From Hominimerdicola alba (GTDB lineage: Bacteria > Bacillota > Clostridia > Oscillospirales > Ruminococcaceae), in NCBI RefSeq assembly GCF_900112155.1, contig NZ_FOKQ01000016.1:23163-87162 (forward strand): 64,000 bases of DNA. The letters run 5' to 3'. Shown here one piece after another: positions 7,588-16,864 of the stretch; the stretch's first letter is position 1; the number at the start of each line of letters is the position of its first letter. The position numbers and the translations under genes are program-made. The notes under the pieces were generated by a model. The model searched no databases, had not been told where the DNA came from, and worked only from the letters and a program-made list of their open reading frames with translations.

Positions 7588-8094
7588 ATGCTTGGAGTAT
7601 GTTTACTGTTTGTAGGTATAGTCCTTATCAGCAACGGTGCTTGTACGCTGATGGGAACGGATAAAAAATCGGCGGCGGTGATAAACTTTTTTGTGGGCGG
7701 ACTTTCCGTCTTCATAAACTTTCTTAGCCTTGTACGCGGAAATTACTATGCGGCGGGCACGGGACTGCTGTTCGGATTTACTTATCTGTTCGTGGCTTTC
7801 AATTCCGTATTCGGATTTGAGGGCAGACCTTTTGCGGTGTTCTCGACTTTTGTAGCTGTCAACGCAGTTATATTCGGCATTGTTGAGGGCATCACGGGTT
7901 CGGCGGCGCTGGGGATATCGGCTGACTGGCGCTGGGCTGTGATATGGTGGCTTTGGGCTGTTCTGTGGGGCAGTGCATTCGTCACCGACATTATGAAAAG
8001 GGATACGGGTAGATTCGTGCCGTTACTACAGATATTTGAAGGTATCAGCACGGCATGGATACCCGGAGTTATGATGCTTCTGGGCGTATGGTGA
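7588..8094 (+). CDS. AmiS/UreI family membrane channel
   Basis: 168 residues, nearly all hydrophobic, with six predicted membrane helices. The ATG at 7588 follows AGGAGG; an earlier in-frame ATG lies upstream of that site and is rejected. The family signatures are clear: GVCLLFVGIVLISNGACTLMG at the N-terminus, AAGTGLLFGFTYLFVAFN in the middle, FAVIWWLWAVLWG-like and IFEGISTAWIPG near the end. UreI is a proton-gated urea channel, and AmiS accompanies amidases. No urease or amidase gene is nearby, so the substrate (urea, short amide or ammonia) is open. The CAP-dockerin gene starts 40 bp downstream and may share the transcript. Confidence 0.85.
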   Translation: MLGVCLLFVGIVLISNGACTLMGTDKKSAAVINFFVGGLSVFINFLSLVRGNYYAAGTGLLFGFTYLFVAFNSVFGFEGRPFAVFSTFVAVNAVIFGIVEGITGSAALGISADWRWAVIWWLWAVLWGSAFVTDIMKRDTGRFVPLLQIFEGISTAWIPGVMMLLGVW

Positions 8095-8133
8095 TGCCCT
8101 AAGGCATCGCATATGTTACCGGGAGGGGTAAAT

Positions 8134-8817
8134 ATGTTCAAAAAGATGATCGCATTCGTTCTTGCTGTGGTCATGTCGGCAGGCTGTATTTCGGCGAGCG
8201 CTGCGACATTCCGCGGCGTGGATATCAACGGAGACGGCAAGATCAATGTCACCGATCTGGTGAAGATGGCGGCATTCGTCAAGGGCAAAAGGACGATCAG
8301 CGCCAGTGCTCAGAAAAAAGCCGATCTCAACAGTGACGGAAAGGTGAATGTAACCGATCTGGTGATGCAGGCGGCATTCATCAAAGGCGGCAAGACCAAC
8401 GATCAGAAAATCAACAAGGAGCTGGCTGACGAACTGGCAGTTCTGGTGAACAAGGAACGCCGTTCGCGTGGGCTGAATGCTTATTTATATTCATCTGAAC
8501 TCAGTGCGGCTGCCTCAAAGCGTGCACAGGAGATATCCAAGTCATACGGACACAATCGTCCTGACGGCAGAGAATGTTTTACTGTGCTTGCCGAATACGG
8601 CATATCGGTGACATCCGCGGGGGAGAACATAGCTTACGGATTTAATACCGCTCAGAGTGCGTGTGATGCTTTCATGAATTCCGCACCCCATCGTTCCAGC
8701 ATACTTGATGCTAATAAGACCTACATGGGCATGGGTGCTTACCGCGCTTCCGACGGCACGGTTTACTGGGCTCAGCTGTTTGCTAACGGCAGCGGTATGT
8801 CGGGTAAGCAGGTTTAG
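8134..8817 (+). CDS. Secreted CAP-domain protein with dockerin-like module
   Basis: 227 residues; the ATG at 8134 follows GGGAGGGG. A signal peptide of about 24 residues (MFKKMIAFVLAVVMSAGC..ASAA) is followed at once by two Ca-binding F-hand repeats, VDINGDGKINVTDLVKMAAF and ADLNSDGKVNVTDLVMQAAF, the layout of a type I dockerin. Residues about 105-225 form a CAP/SCP domain of the bacterial YkwD type, with SKSYGHNRPDG, SAGENIAYGF, FMNSAPHRSSIL and VYWAQLFANG. The dockerin-like module suggests docking to a cohesin-bearing scaffold, and the role of bacterial CAP domains is unsettled. An N-terminal dockerin is unusual because these modules are mostly C-terminal. A terminator hairpin follows at 8852. 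Confidence 0.9.
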   Translation: MFKKMIAFVLAVVMSAGCISASAATFRGVDINGDGKINVTDLVKMAAFVKGKRTISASAQKKADLNSDGKVNVTDLVMQAAFIKGGKTNDQKINKELADELAVLVNKERRSRGLNAYLYSSELSAAASKRAQEISKSYGHNRPDGRECFTVLAEYGISVTSAGENIAYGFNTAQSACDAFMNSAPHRSSILDANKTYMGMGAYRASDGTVYWAQLFANGSGMSGKQV

Positions 8818-8850
8818 TGCTGTGGTGCGGCTATAATTTTGTATATGATT

Positions 8851-9128
8851 TGAGCGTGGACTTTGGATAGTTCACGCTCTTGTTTTTGTGGTGGGTTGTG
8901 AGATAGTCGGATATTTGCTATGTGAGGAAGTTTGCTTTTCTCTTATTGTTCGCTGTGCATTTTGTTTTCGCGCCTTGGTGATTGAGGGCTCTGCCCTCAA
9001 TCTCCCGCAAGCCTGCTGGCGCGAGGCATATGCCGACGCAGTCGCATAAACCGCGCGCTTTGATTCGCGTTATAGTTTTGTTGGGGGCGCTGGTTTGTTT
9101 TCGCGAAAAGCTTGATCAAAAGCTCCCC
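8851..9128 (+). repeat. Dispersed repeat R1, copy 1 (partial)
   Basis: It opens with a terminator hairpin (GAGCGTG 8852-8858 / CACGCTC 8873-8879, then a T-rich run). It then carries the family words CGCCTTGGTGATTGAGGGCT, CTCCCGCAAGCC and CGCGAAAAGCTTG. The same words in the same order occur at 35973-36290 and, inverted, at 50781-51094. The TGCCAACAATT end is missing here. No gene in this 326-bp gap. Confidence 0.7.
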
Positions 9129-9143
9129 TCGCGTCATTGGCGC

Positions 9144-10874
9144 TTATTTTTCCGTCTCCCATTCAAGACCTTTGGCACAGGTCAATGCTCTTGTTTCCTG
9201 CATTGGCATCGGCTTACCGAAGTAGAATCCCTGGGCAAGCTCACAGCCCGCCTTTTTCAGAAATTCATAGTGTGCAGTAGTTTCAACACCCTCGCACAGG
9301 GGCTGAAGACCCATACCCCTTGCACCTTCCATGATATAGCACATAAGGGTTCCAGTTTTGGGATTGCGGTCAAAGCTTCTCAGGAAGATGAGGTCGAGTT
9401 TGAGTACATCGAAATCGTACTCGGCTATGGTATTCAGCGAAGAATACCCGCTGCCGAAATCATCCAGCCATATCCGGTAGCCCAGTGCTCTCATCTTTTC
9501 ACATTCGCTTTTGATATAGCCCACATTATCGTTAAGGGCACTCTCGGTTATTTCGATATCCAGCATATCTCTGGGCACATCGTACTCAGCCCTTGTTTTC
9601 TCGATTATCCCGAAGATATCGCAGAGTTCAAAATCCAGCCTTGAGATATTCAGGGATACGGGCACAACAGGTTCGCCCGCTTCAACGAGGGCTTTATAGT
9701 CCATGCACACTTTTTTCACCACGAACCTGTCAACTATATGTATCAGGTGGAACTGTTCGAGGGTCTCGATGAAATCCCCCGGTGAAAGCAGACCTACCTT
9801 GGGGTCTTTCCAGCGGACAAGGGCTTCATATCCGCATATCTTCCCTGTTTTCACCCTGATGACCGGCTGATAGAACACTTTAATATAATCCTTTTCAACA
9901 GCTTCATCGATATGGTCCACCACGTACTGCTGTCTGCGCAGACGTTCTCTCAGCATTTCGTCATATATGCAGTAGTTGACATCGTGCCTGCTTTTTACGC
10001 TGTTGCAGGCAAGTCTTGCGTGGTCACAGGCAAGGCCGACTTCGGGATAGCGGTCATCAAGGAAATATATGCCTGCCTTTACCCTGACCTTTTTATTCAG
10101 GTCTTCGGTCAGCAGCATACGCTTATATACTTCTTCCACGCGGGCGATGACTTCATCCCTTTCAACGGTATCGCAGACGAAGAAATGATCGTCGGAGAAC
10201 CTGGCGACAGTCGCGCCCTCAAAGGTCTCGCTGATGGTCCTTGCCAGGTCGCACAGCAGTTCATCGCCAAGCTTGAAGCCGTGACGCTCGTTGTACAGCT
10301 TGAAATTTGGGATATCGAACTGCACGAAGGAAAGATCCTGCCGCCTGCCGTAAGGGAACTGAAGCATATTCTGGATCTTCTGGTAGAAGAAAGACATATT
10401 GAACAGCCCTGTCAGCGGATCGGTCTCCTGATCTGCCGAGAGTATCTCTGCTTCGGCATAAGAATTTCTGCTGCGGTTGAAGTACTCATTTTTATCAACA
10501 TCGACTATGAAAACATAGTAAAAGCTCCTGCCGTTCTTCCAGTGCAGGATATGCCCGAAATCTTCGATATAACGCACTTCGCCGTCACGGGTAAGTATTC
10601 GGTAGCGAACGTAGTCATGGCGTTTTTCGACGAATACGGTCTGCGCCTTGATCTGGTTCTCTATCTTTTGCAGATCATCGGGATGCACCATACCCTTGAA
10701 TGATCCGCCCACATGGTCAATAAACTCCTCATAGTCATCACAGCCATACAGATGTACTATGTTCTTATCCGCAAACAGTATTCGCTCATTGCAGTCGGCT
10801 TCGTATATAAAGAACCCGCCGGGAAGCCCCGTGGGTATCATACCCTCTTCAAGCTGATAGAAAGTCTCTTCCAA
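9144..10874 (-). CDS. PAS-like/GGDEF/EAL c-di-GMP phosphodiesterase
   Basis: 576 residues from a TTG at 10874, chosen because AAAGGGG lies 9 bp upstream; longer frames reach into an AT-rich promoter region. Order: a PAS-like sensor (about 1-125), a GGDEF domain starting DPLTGLFNMSFF, and a C-terminal EAL domain. The GGDEF signature is degenerate (RFSDDHFF), so cyclase activity is unlikely. The EAL domain keeps its catalytic set: YEALVRW, DIEITESALNDN, LDDFGSGYSS, KLD and EGVET. I infer a cytoplasmic phosphodiesterase that degrades c-di-GMP under control of the PAS and GGDEF domains. No membrane segments. Confidence 0.9.
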   Translation of the reverse strand: MEETFYQLEEGMIPTGLPGGFFIYEADCNERILFADKNIVHLYGCDDYEEFIDHVGGSFKGMVHPDDLQKIENQIKAQTVFVEKRHDYVRYRILTRDGEVRYIEDFGHILHWKNGRSFYYVFIVDVDKNEYFNRSRNSYAEAEILSADQETDPLTGLFNMSFFYQKIQNMLQFPYGRRQDLSFVQFDIPNFKLYNERHGFKLGDELLCDLARTISETFEGATVARFSDDHFFVCDTVERDEVIARVEEVYKRMLLTEDLNKKVRVKAGIYFLDDRYPEVGLACDHARLACNSVKSRHDVNYCIYDEMLRERLRRQQYVVDHIDEAVEKDYIKVFYQPVIRVKTGKICGYEALVRWKDPKVGLLSPGDFIETLEQFHLIHIVDRFVVKKVCMDYKALVEAGEPVVPVSLNISRLDFELCDIFGIIEKTRAEYDVPRDMLDIEITESALNDNVGYIKSECEKMRALGYRIWLDDFGSGYSSLNTIAEYDFDVLKLDLIFLRSFDRNPKTGTLMCYIMEGARGMGLQPLCEGVETTAHYEFLKKAGCELAQGFYFGKPMPMQETRALTCAKGLEWETEK

Positions 10875-11295
10875 AACAAATTTCCCCTTTCTGCCATACT
10901 TTATAAAAAACACAAGATCAGTAAATCGCTGATATATAGTAAACGACATGAATTTATATGTCGTATTCCATGAATATATAATAACAGAAAATTCAAATAA
11001 AATCAAGATATTATCAAAAGTTTGTATAATATTTCCACATAAATCTCTTCTATTATGTATATCCTGTTGCATGGACACGGCATTTATACTTGGAATGTAG
11101 CCGCGCGGACTTTACATTTGCGTAAAAATGTGATAATATTATTGATATATGATATCCTGCTTCTTTGTCCTTTTTCGGGCTTTTTCATGAGTTAAAGATT
11201 ATTTTAGAATTGATATGCTATCATATAGACACAGAAAAGGACAGTGCATTCGGTCAGCGCGGACACAATACTGTGCAGACCAAGCACAAGACAAT
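10875..11295. other. AT-rich divergent promoter region
   Basis: It holds the promoters of the EAL gene (minus) and the ABC permease operon (plus). A plausible plus-strand promoter is TTTACA (11111-11116), 17 bp, TAATAT (11134-11139). No gene seen. Confidence 0.4.
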
Positions 11296-11420
11296 AGACC
11301 TGTCCCCTAACCCATCGCCTCACCCCTGACAAAATCTTTTACCATGCTGCGTCGTCGTCATTCTAGCATCATGGCAAAATCTTTTGCCATGGGGCACACG
11401 CAGGGTTAGTGGACAGGTCT
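11296..11420. mobile_element. MITE-like element with 18-bp terminal inverted repeats
   Basis: AGACCTGTCCCCTAACCC (11296-11313) is an inverted copy of 11403-11420 with one mismatch. Inside, AAAATCTTTT plus a CCATG word recurs on both sides of a short GTCGTCGTC core and forms a second inverted repeat. No coding capacity. It sits between the promoter region and the ABC permease ribosome site. Confidence 0.6.
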
Positions 11421-11442
11421 AATAGAAAAGGGGCAATGAATC

Positions 11443-13803
11443 ATGTTTTTCAGAATTTTAAAAAAAGACCTGAAACGAAAAAAGACGATGAATATCATAC
11501 TGCTGCTGTTCATCATACTCTGTTCGATGTTTGCGGCGGCGAGCGTGAACAACATCATCGCGGTAACAGGCGGTATCGACCATTATTTTGATATGGCAAA
11601 CGTGCCTGATATCAGTGTTACGCTGAGCAAGAAAAATGATGAGTTTGAAAAGGAACTGAATGAGCTTTCCTCGATAAAGGAGATAAAGACCGAGAAATAT
11701 TTTGAGATCACAAGCTCAAAGTCATTTATACACAACGGCGTAAGGCTCACAAATTTCATCAATCCAGCAAACCTGTTAGCCGATACCGAAATGGCGCTGA
11801 ACTATTTCGATAAAGACAACAACATCATCGAAAGTGTTGAAAAGGGCACATTCTATGCTACTATCCCCTTCACTGACGACACTGATATCAAGGACGGCGA
11901 TGATGTTACCGTAAGGCTTGACGGAAAAGAGCTTACCCTAAAGTATATGGGCTATTTCAAGGGAGCATTATTCTCCACAGACCCCTCTGCAGGCCCGATG
12001 CTTCTTGTCAATCCTGCGGATTATTCCACACTGGAAGAGTACGGCGCTTCGCAAAGTTTGCTCGGTGATGGAAAGAGGCTGTATATAAATACAAGCGATA
12101 CAGATGCCATAGAGGAACTTGCAGATCAGTATGACAGCGTATATGCTTCAACAAGAGAGCAACACAGGAGCCTTTATCTTTATGATATGCTGACGGCTTA
12201 TATCATGATGGCTATAAGCATAGTGCTGATGATAACCGCATTCGTTGTGCTGAGGTTTACAATAGGCTTTACCATAGCTGAGGAATTCCGTGAGATAGGT
12301 GTTATGAAAGCTGTGGGTATACAGAGCGGCAGCATACGCGGTATGTATATCATAAAATATCTTGCCATATCCGTTGCAGGTGCGCTAATAGGATTTATCT
12401 GTTCGATGCCCCTGCAGGATATGATGATGAAAACAGTATCCAAAAACATGGTGCTTGGCAGTGAAAACGGCTCGGTAATGGGAGCTGTGAGCTGTGTGGG
12501 CGTTGTGACTGTGATACTTATATTCTGCTATATTTGTACACGCAGGGTGAAGAAGCTTTCACCTATTGACGCTGTGCGCAACGGTCAGACAGGTGAGCGA
12601 TTCGGCAGAAGAAGCATGATACATCTTGGCAGTTCAAAGCTGCCCTCAACAGGCTTTATGGCACTCAACGATGTTATGAGTGCGCCTAAGAGGTTCGGGC
12701 TGATAACACTGATATTTGCACTTTGTATGCTGATAGTTACGCTGATGTCAAACTTTGCACTGACCCTCAAAAGCGAGAAGATACTGTGGGCATTTACTAT
12801 CCCCGAAAGTGAAGCGCACATAATGGACGCTGAGATGATCGGAAAAATGTTCGGCGATGATAAAGATGCCTGCAATAAACTGATCTCAGACGTAAGCGAT
12901 ACCCTTGAAAAGGAGGGTATACAGGGACAGGTATCTGTATCTCTCGGAAAGAACTGCAAGTCATATTACAATGACAAGACCGCTGATTTAACATACTGGG
13001 TGAACAAGGGTGAAAATATCAGCAAGCCCCGCATAGATGAGGGCTGTGCGCCAGGCAAATCAGATGAGATAGCGCTGACAGGCTATGCCATGGATGATCT
13101 GGGTGCGGGTATCGGCGACCGCATAAAAGCCGATTTCGACGGCGAAGAAAAAGAATTTCTCGTAACGGGAAAGTTCTCCACATTTATGGGCAGCGGTCAC
13201 ACGGCGCTGTTATATAATGATGTAGAGTTTGCTTCTCCCAACAGTTCCAGCGGAATACAGATACATTTTGACGGTTCACCCGACAAGGAGACCATCAATA
13301 AAAATATCGACAAGCTGAGAGAGGTATTTGATACCGACAAGATATACAACACATCGGACATGATAAAACAAATGACAGGTATATCGGATACTCTCAACAC
13401 CATCAAGAAAATGATGATGATACTTACTGCCATAGTTACAGCCATGATAGTTGTGCTTATGGAGAGAAGCTTTATCTCAAAGGAAAAGAGCGAGATAGCA
13501 CTGATGAAAGCGGTTGGCGTATCAAGCAGGAGCATAATCGCACAGCACACGCTGAGATTCGTTATGGTCTCGGTGATCGCCTGCATAGTATCTCTGGCGG
13601 TACTTATGCCAATAAGCAATATCATAATGGATTTTGTATGCTCAATGATCGGTGATATCTCGGGTATGAAATGCGATATCGACCCCATAGAGATATTCGT
13701 CATCTGCCCCATAATGCTTATACTTGTAACGACTATCGGTGCTATGCTGACTGCACTTTACACAAGAACTATCAGGGCGAGTGACACAGCTTCCATCGAA
13801 TAA
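11443..13803 (+). CDS. ABC transporter permease with two FtsX domains
   Basis: 786 residues; the ATG follows AAAAGGGGC. The topology is one N-terminal membrane helix (about 16-38), an extracellular domain of about 200 residues, three helices forming the first FtsX core (EFREIGVMKAVGIQSGSIRGMY), then a second copy of the same plan: a helix near 430, a second extracellular domain, and three helices with KSEIALMKAVGVSSRSIIAQH. This is the MacB/LolE-like plan for antimicrobial peptide, lipoprotein or toxin export. It differs from BceB, which has ten helices. The ATPase gene starts 14 bp later and a two-component system follows, the usual layout of peptide-sensing resistance modules. Confidence 0.85.
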   Translation: MFFRILKKDLKRKKTMNIILLLFIILCSMFAAASVNNIIAVTGGIDHYFDMANVPDISVTLSKKNDEFEKELNELSSIKEIKTEKYFEITSSKSFIHNGVRLTNFINPANLLADTEMALNYFDKDNNIIESVEKGTFYATIPFTDDTDIKDGDDVTVRLDGKELTLKYMGYFKGALFSTDPSAGPMLLVNPADYSTLEEYGASQSLLGDGKRLYINTSDTDAIEELADQYDSVYASTREQHRSLYLYDMLTAYIMMAISIVLMITAFVVLRFTIGFTIAEEFREIGVMKAVGIQSGSIRGMYIIKYLAISVAGALIGFICSMPLQDMMMKTVSKNMVLGSENGSVMGAVSCVGVVTVILIFCYICTRRVKKLSPIDAVRNGQTGERFGRRSMIHLGSSKLPSTGFMALNDVMSAPKRFGLITLIFALCMLIVTLMSNFALTLKSEKILWAFTIPESEAHIMDAEMIGKMFGDDKDACNKLISDVSDTLEKEGIQGQVSVSLGKNCKSYYNDKTADLTYWVNKGENISKPRIDEGCAPGKSDEIALTGYAMDDLGAGIGDRIKADFDGEEKEFLVTGKFSTFMGSGHTALLYNDVEFASPNSSSGIQIHFDGSPDKETINKNIDKLREVFDTDKIYNTSDMIKQMTGISDTLNTIKKMMMILTAIVTAMIVVLMERSFISKEKSEIALMKAVGVSSRSIIAQHTLRFVMVSVIACIVSLAVLMPISNIIMDFVCSMIGDISGMKCDIDPIEIFVICPIMLILVTTIGAMLTALYTRTIRASDTASIE

Positions 13804-13817
13804 GGGAGGAAACCTAA

Positions 13818-14588
13818 ATGAAAACTGTTTTGCAGGCGAAAGGTCTTTGCAAGACTTACATAGTGAACAAGCGACAGAACAATGTACTGAAAAATATCGA
13901 CCTCACCATTGAAGAGGGGGAGATGGTGGCAGTGATGGGTCCGTCGGGCTCGGGTAAAAGCACACTGCTTTACTGCCTTTCGGGTATGGACAGAGTAACT
14001 GCGGGCAAGGTGGATTTCTGCGGAAAAGAGATAACGGAGCTGAACGAAAAAGAACTGGCTTCCCTGAGACTTGATGAGATGGGATTCATATTTCAGCAGA
14101 TGTACATGATGAAAAATCTTTCGGTGCTGGATAATATAATCCTGCCTGCGGTAAAGTCAAAGAAGAACAGCGAGAGCCGCAAGCAGACCGAGGAAAGAGG
14201 ACGTGCCCTGATGCGCAAGCTGGGCATAGATGATATCGGTAACAACGATATCAACGAGGTATCGGGCGGACAATTGCAGAGAGCCTGCATTTGCAGGAGC
14301 ATGATAAATTCTCCGAAAATGATATTTGCTGACGAACCCACAGGCGCTCTCAACCGCGCGACATCGGACGAAGTTATGGACGAGCTGACCAAGCTCAACA
14401 GCGAGGGCACCACAGTTATGTGCGTCACCCATGACCCGAAAGTTGCCGCAAAGTGCAGCAGAGTCCTCTACATAGTGGACGGCGGTATCGTGGGCGAAAA
14501 AATGCTCGGCAAGCTGGGCGAAAGCAAGGAAACTCTGCGGGACAGAGAAAGAGACCTGAACAACTGGCTGATGGAACAAGGCTGGTAA
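13818..14588 (+). CDS. ABC transporter ATP-binding protein (MacB/LolD type)
   Basis: 256 residues. Walker A GPSGSGKST, Q-loop FIFQQMYMM, signature VSGGQLQRACICRS, Walker B MIFADEPTGALN and the switch histidine in CVTHDP are all present, so the protein should hydrolyse ATP. It lies 14 bp behind the FtsX-type permease, its partner. Homologues usually form one ATPase dimer with the permease and work as mechanotransmitters. A MITE-like element follows before the response regulator gene. Confidence 0.9.
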   Translation: MKTVLQAKGLCKTYIVNKRQNNVLKNIDLTIEEGEMVAVMGPSGSGKSTLLYCLSGMDRVTAGKVDFCGKEITELNEKELASLRLDEMGFIFQQMYMMKNLSVLDNIILPAVKSKKNSESRKQTEERGRALMRKLGIDDIGNNDINEVSGGQLQRACICRSMINSPKMIFADEPTGALNRATSDEVMDELTKLNSEGTTVMCVTHDPKVAAKCSRVLYIVDGGIVGEKMLGKLGESKETLRDRERDLNNWLMEQGW

Positions 14589-14599
14589 AAAAATCCCCC

Positions 14600-14930
14600 G
14601 CCGACTGTTGCCGGGAACGTTAGTTTATCCTAAGGAGTGTGGGACTTACTGGGGAAAACCTTTCTGAAGAAAGGTTATTCCCCAGACCCCTTTCCAAAGA
14701 CTTCTATTTCTTTTTGGCAGGGGGCAGCTATTTCTATAAAGCGAAGTTAGTGACCGTACAAAGTGAACTATATAAAGATATCTGCCCCCTGCCAAAAAGA
14801 GTTAAAAGTTTTCGGGGATGGAGTCAACATCAGCAAAGCTGATGTTTGAAGAGGACCCTTTTTCAAAAGGGTCTTCCTCAATAAAACCCGCAGTCCCTAG
14901 GATAAGCCGACGTTTTCGGCAATGGACGGC
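14600..14930. mobile_element. MITE-like nested inverted-repeat element
   Basis: About 35 bp at 14600-14635 (GCCGACTGTTGCCG...TTATCCTAAGG) are imperfectly inverted at 14896-14930 (CCTAGGATAAG...). Inside lies a perfect 18-bp inverted pair, CTTTTTGGCAGGGGGCAG (14710-14727) with 14782-14799. There are also hairpins AACCTTTCtgaaGAAAGGTT and GAGGACCCTTTT/AAAAGGGTCTTCCTC. No coding frame. It separates the ABC operon from the two-component genes. Confidence 0.65.
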
Positions 14931-14961
14931 GCGGGGGATATTATGCTTTAGGGGTGGTATT

Positions 14962-15624
14962 ATGACTGATATACTTATAGTTGAAGATGACAGGGAGTTA
15001 TCCTCACTTTTGACGGATTTTCTGCGGGCTGAGGGATATACTGTATCGGCGGTGGACAGCGGTGACAGGGCTATACAGCTGTTTGAGAGGTATGGTGCGA
15101 AGCTTGTGGTGCTGGACATAAATCTGCCTGATGTGAATGGGTTTGCGGTATGTTCAAAACTTCGGGAACAGGCTGACACGCCGATACTGATAGTCAGCTG
15201 CCGCACGGACAAGGACGACAAGCTTATCGGCTTTGACCTTGGGGCGGACGATTATATCGAGAAGCCTTACGACATCGATATACTGCTGGCGAAGATAAAG
15301 GGCATATTCAAGCGGAGATATCAGGTGGATATACTCTGTGCGGACGGTGTCACCCTGAACCTTGCTGACCGCACTGCGGAGATAGACGGCGAAAAGACCG
15401 AGCTCACGGTGAAAGAATTCGACCTGCTGACACTGCTGGTGCAGAACAAGGACAAGGTCATGAAAAAGGAGTACCTCTTCAACAGCGTGTGGGGCAGTGA
15501 CAGCGATTCCGAGATGCAGACCCTCCATGTGCATATCAACCGCCTGCGGCAGAAGCTGGGTGACGACCCTAAAAATGCAAAGCGCCTGCTGACGGTGTGG
15601 GGCGTGGGGTATAAGTTCGTATGA
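14962..15624 (+). CDS. OmpR-family response regulator
   Basis: 220 residues; the ATG at 14962 follows AGGGGTGGT. The receiver domain has ILIVEDDRELSSLL, the phospho-acceptor Asp in LVVLDINLPDVNGF, and the Lys in EKPYD. The C-terminal winged helix has ELTVKEFDLLTLLVQN, VWGSDSDSEMQTLHVHINRLRQKLG and WGVGYKFV, typical of OmpR/PhoB regulators. Its stop overlaps the kinase start by four bases (ATGA), so the pair is translationally coupled. The likely target is the ABC exporter upstream. Confidence 0.95.
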   Translation: MTDILIVEDDRELSSLLTDFLRAEGYTVSAVDSGDRAIQLFERYGAKLVVLDINLPDVNGFAVCSKLREQADTPILIVSCRTDKDDKLIGFDLGADDYIEKPYDIDILLAKIKGIFKRRYQVDILCADGVTLNLADRTAEIDGEKTELTVKEFDLLTLLVQNKDKVMKKEYLFNSVWGSDSDSEMQTLHVHINRLRQKLGDDPKNAKRLLTVWGVGYKFV

Positions 15625-16838
15625 GTACCTTCAAGAAACTCATAATTGCTGTAACTGCGCTGTTCATATTACTCACGGTGATCTTGAATATGGCGCTGAT
15701 AAGGCAGGCTGATTCTCCCACAGGTATTTACCGCGTGGAAGCGAAACGGCTGGCGGATGATATCGAGGAAAGGGGCAGTTATGACCTCAGCGATTACCCT
15801 CACCTTACGGGAGTTTTCACCGAAGATGACGGCGACCTTTATATTTCGGACGAGCAGTATGTAATCATCGAGGCGGCTGGCAGGCTTTATCGCGTGGAAT
15901 ATAATACCTCAGACTACAGATCATGGCTGCTGCTGATAAACGGCGCACTGGCTGTGGTACTGTTGATGCTGTTCATACTTTTTAGGTATATCCGCAGGAA
16001 TATCATCCTGCCTTTCGGTCGGCTGAACGATGTTCCGCAGGAGTTGGCGAGGGGAAATCTCGCGGTGCCGATACCCGAGGAGAAAAGCAGATTTTTCGGA
16101 AAATTTACCTGGGGCGTGAATATGCTGAGGGAAAGCATCGAGGAAAACCGAACCAAGGAGATATCCATGCAGAGGGATAAAAAGCTACTGCTTCTGTCAC
16201 TTTCCCACGATATCAAAACTCCCCTTTCTGCCATAAAGCTGAACGCCAAGGCGCTGGCGAAAGGTCTTTACAAGGACGAACAGAAACAGCGTGAAGCGGC
16301 TGAAAGCATCAACGCCCGCGCCGATGAGATAGAAGGATTCGTCAGCAGGATAACCAAAGCTTCAAGTGAGGATTTCATGGATTTCGAGGTACATATGGGT
16401 GAGGAATTCCTCAGCGTGATACTTTCTCGCATAAACGAAAGATATGCACCTCAGCTGAATATCAGCAGTACGGAATTCGTGATAGACGATTACGATGATT
16501 GTATCCTCAGCTGTGACGGCGACAGGCTGGCGGAATGTTTGCAGAACCTCATCGAGAATGCCATAAAATACGGTGACGGCAGGCTTATCGAGATATGCTT
16601 TGATACCATGGACGGCTGTAAACTCATCACGGTGAAGAACACAGGCTGTACCCTTGAAGCAAAGGAACTTCCCCAGATATTTGAAAGCTTCCACCGCGGC
16701 AGCAATGCCGAAAAAGCCAAGGGCAGCGGACTGGGACTTTTCATCTGCCGCAAGCTGATGGCGCTTATGGGCGGCGAGGTATATGCGGATATCAAGGACG
16801 AATGCTTCCTTGTAACGCTGGTGGTCAGGCTTGCATAA
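15621..16838 (+). CDS. Sensor histidine kinase
   Basis: 405 residues. A first membrane helix (about 7-27), an extracellular loop of roughly 75 residues, a second helix (about 95-117), a HAMP-like linker, then the dimerisation domain with the phospho-acceptor His in LSHDIKTPLSAIK. The catalytic domain shows the N box NLIENAIKYG, a short G1-like segment, and GSGLGLFICRKLM. The modest extracellular loop suggests it can sense a ligand directly or via the ABC exporter. It overlaps the response regulator gene by 4 bp. An immunity-like gene follows at 26 bp. Confidence 0.95.
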   Translation: MSTFKKLIIAVTALFILLTVILNMALIRQADSPTGIYRVEAKRLADDIEERGSYDLSDYPHLTGVFTEDDGDLYISDEQYVIIEAAGRLYRVEYNTSDYRSWLLLINGALAVVLLMLFILFRYIRRNIILPFGRLNDVPQELARGNLAVPIPEEKSRFFGKFTWGVNMLRESIEENRTKEISMQRDKKLLLLSLSHDIKTPLSAIKLNAKALAKGLYKDEQKQREAAESINARADEIEGFVSRITKASSEDFMDFEVHMGEEFLSVILSRINERYAPQLNISSTEFVIDDYDDCILSCDGDRLAECLQNLIENAIKYGDGRLIEICFDTMDGCKLITVKNTGCTLEAKELPQIFESFHRGSNAEKAKGSGLGLFICRKLMALMGGEVYADIKDECFLVTLVVRLA

Positions 16839-16864
16839 AAATAATCGAGACAGGAGAAAATATC

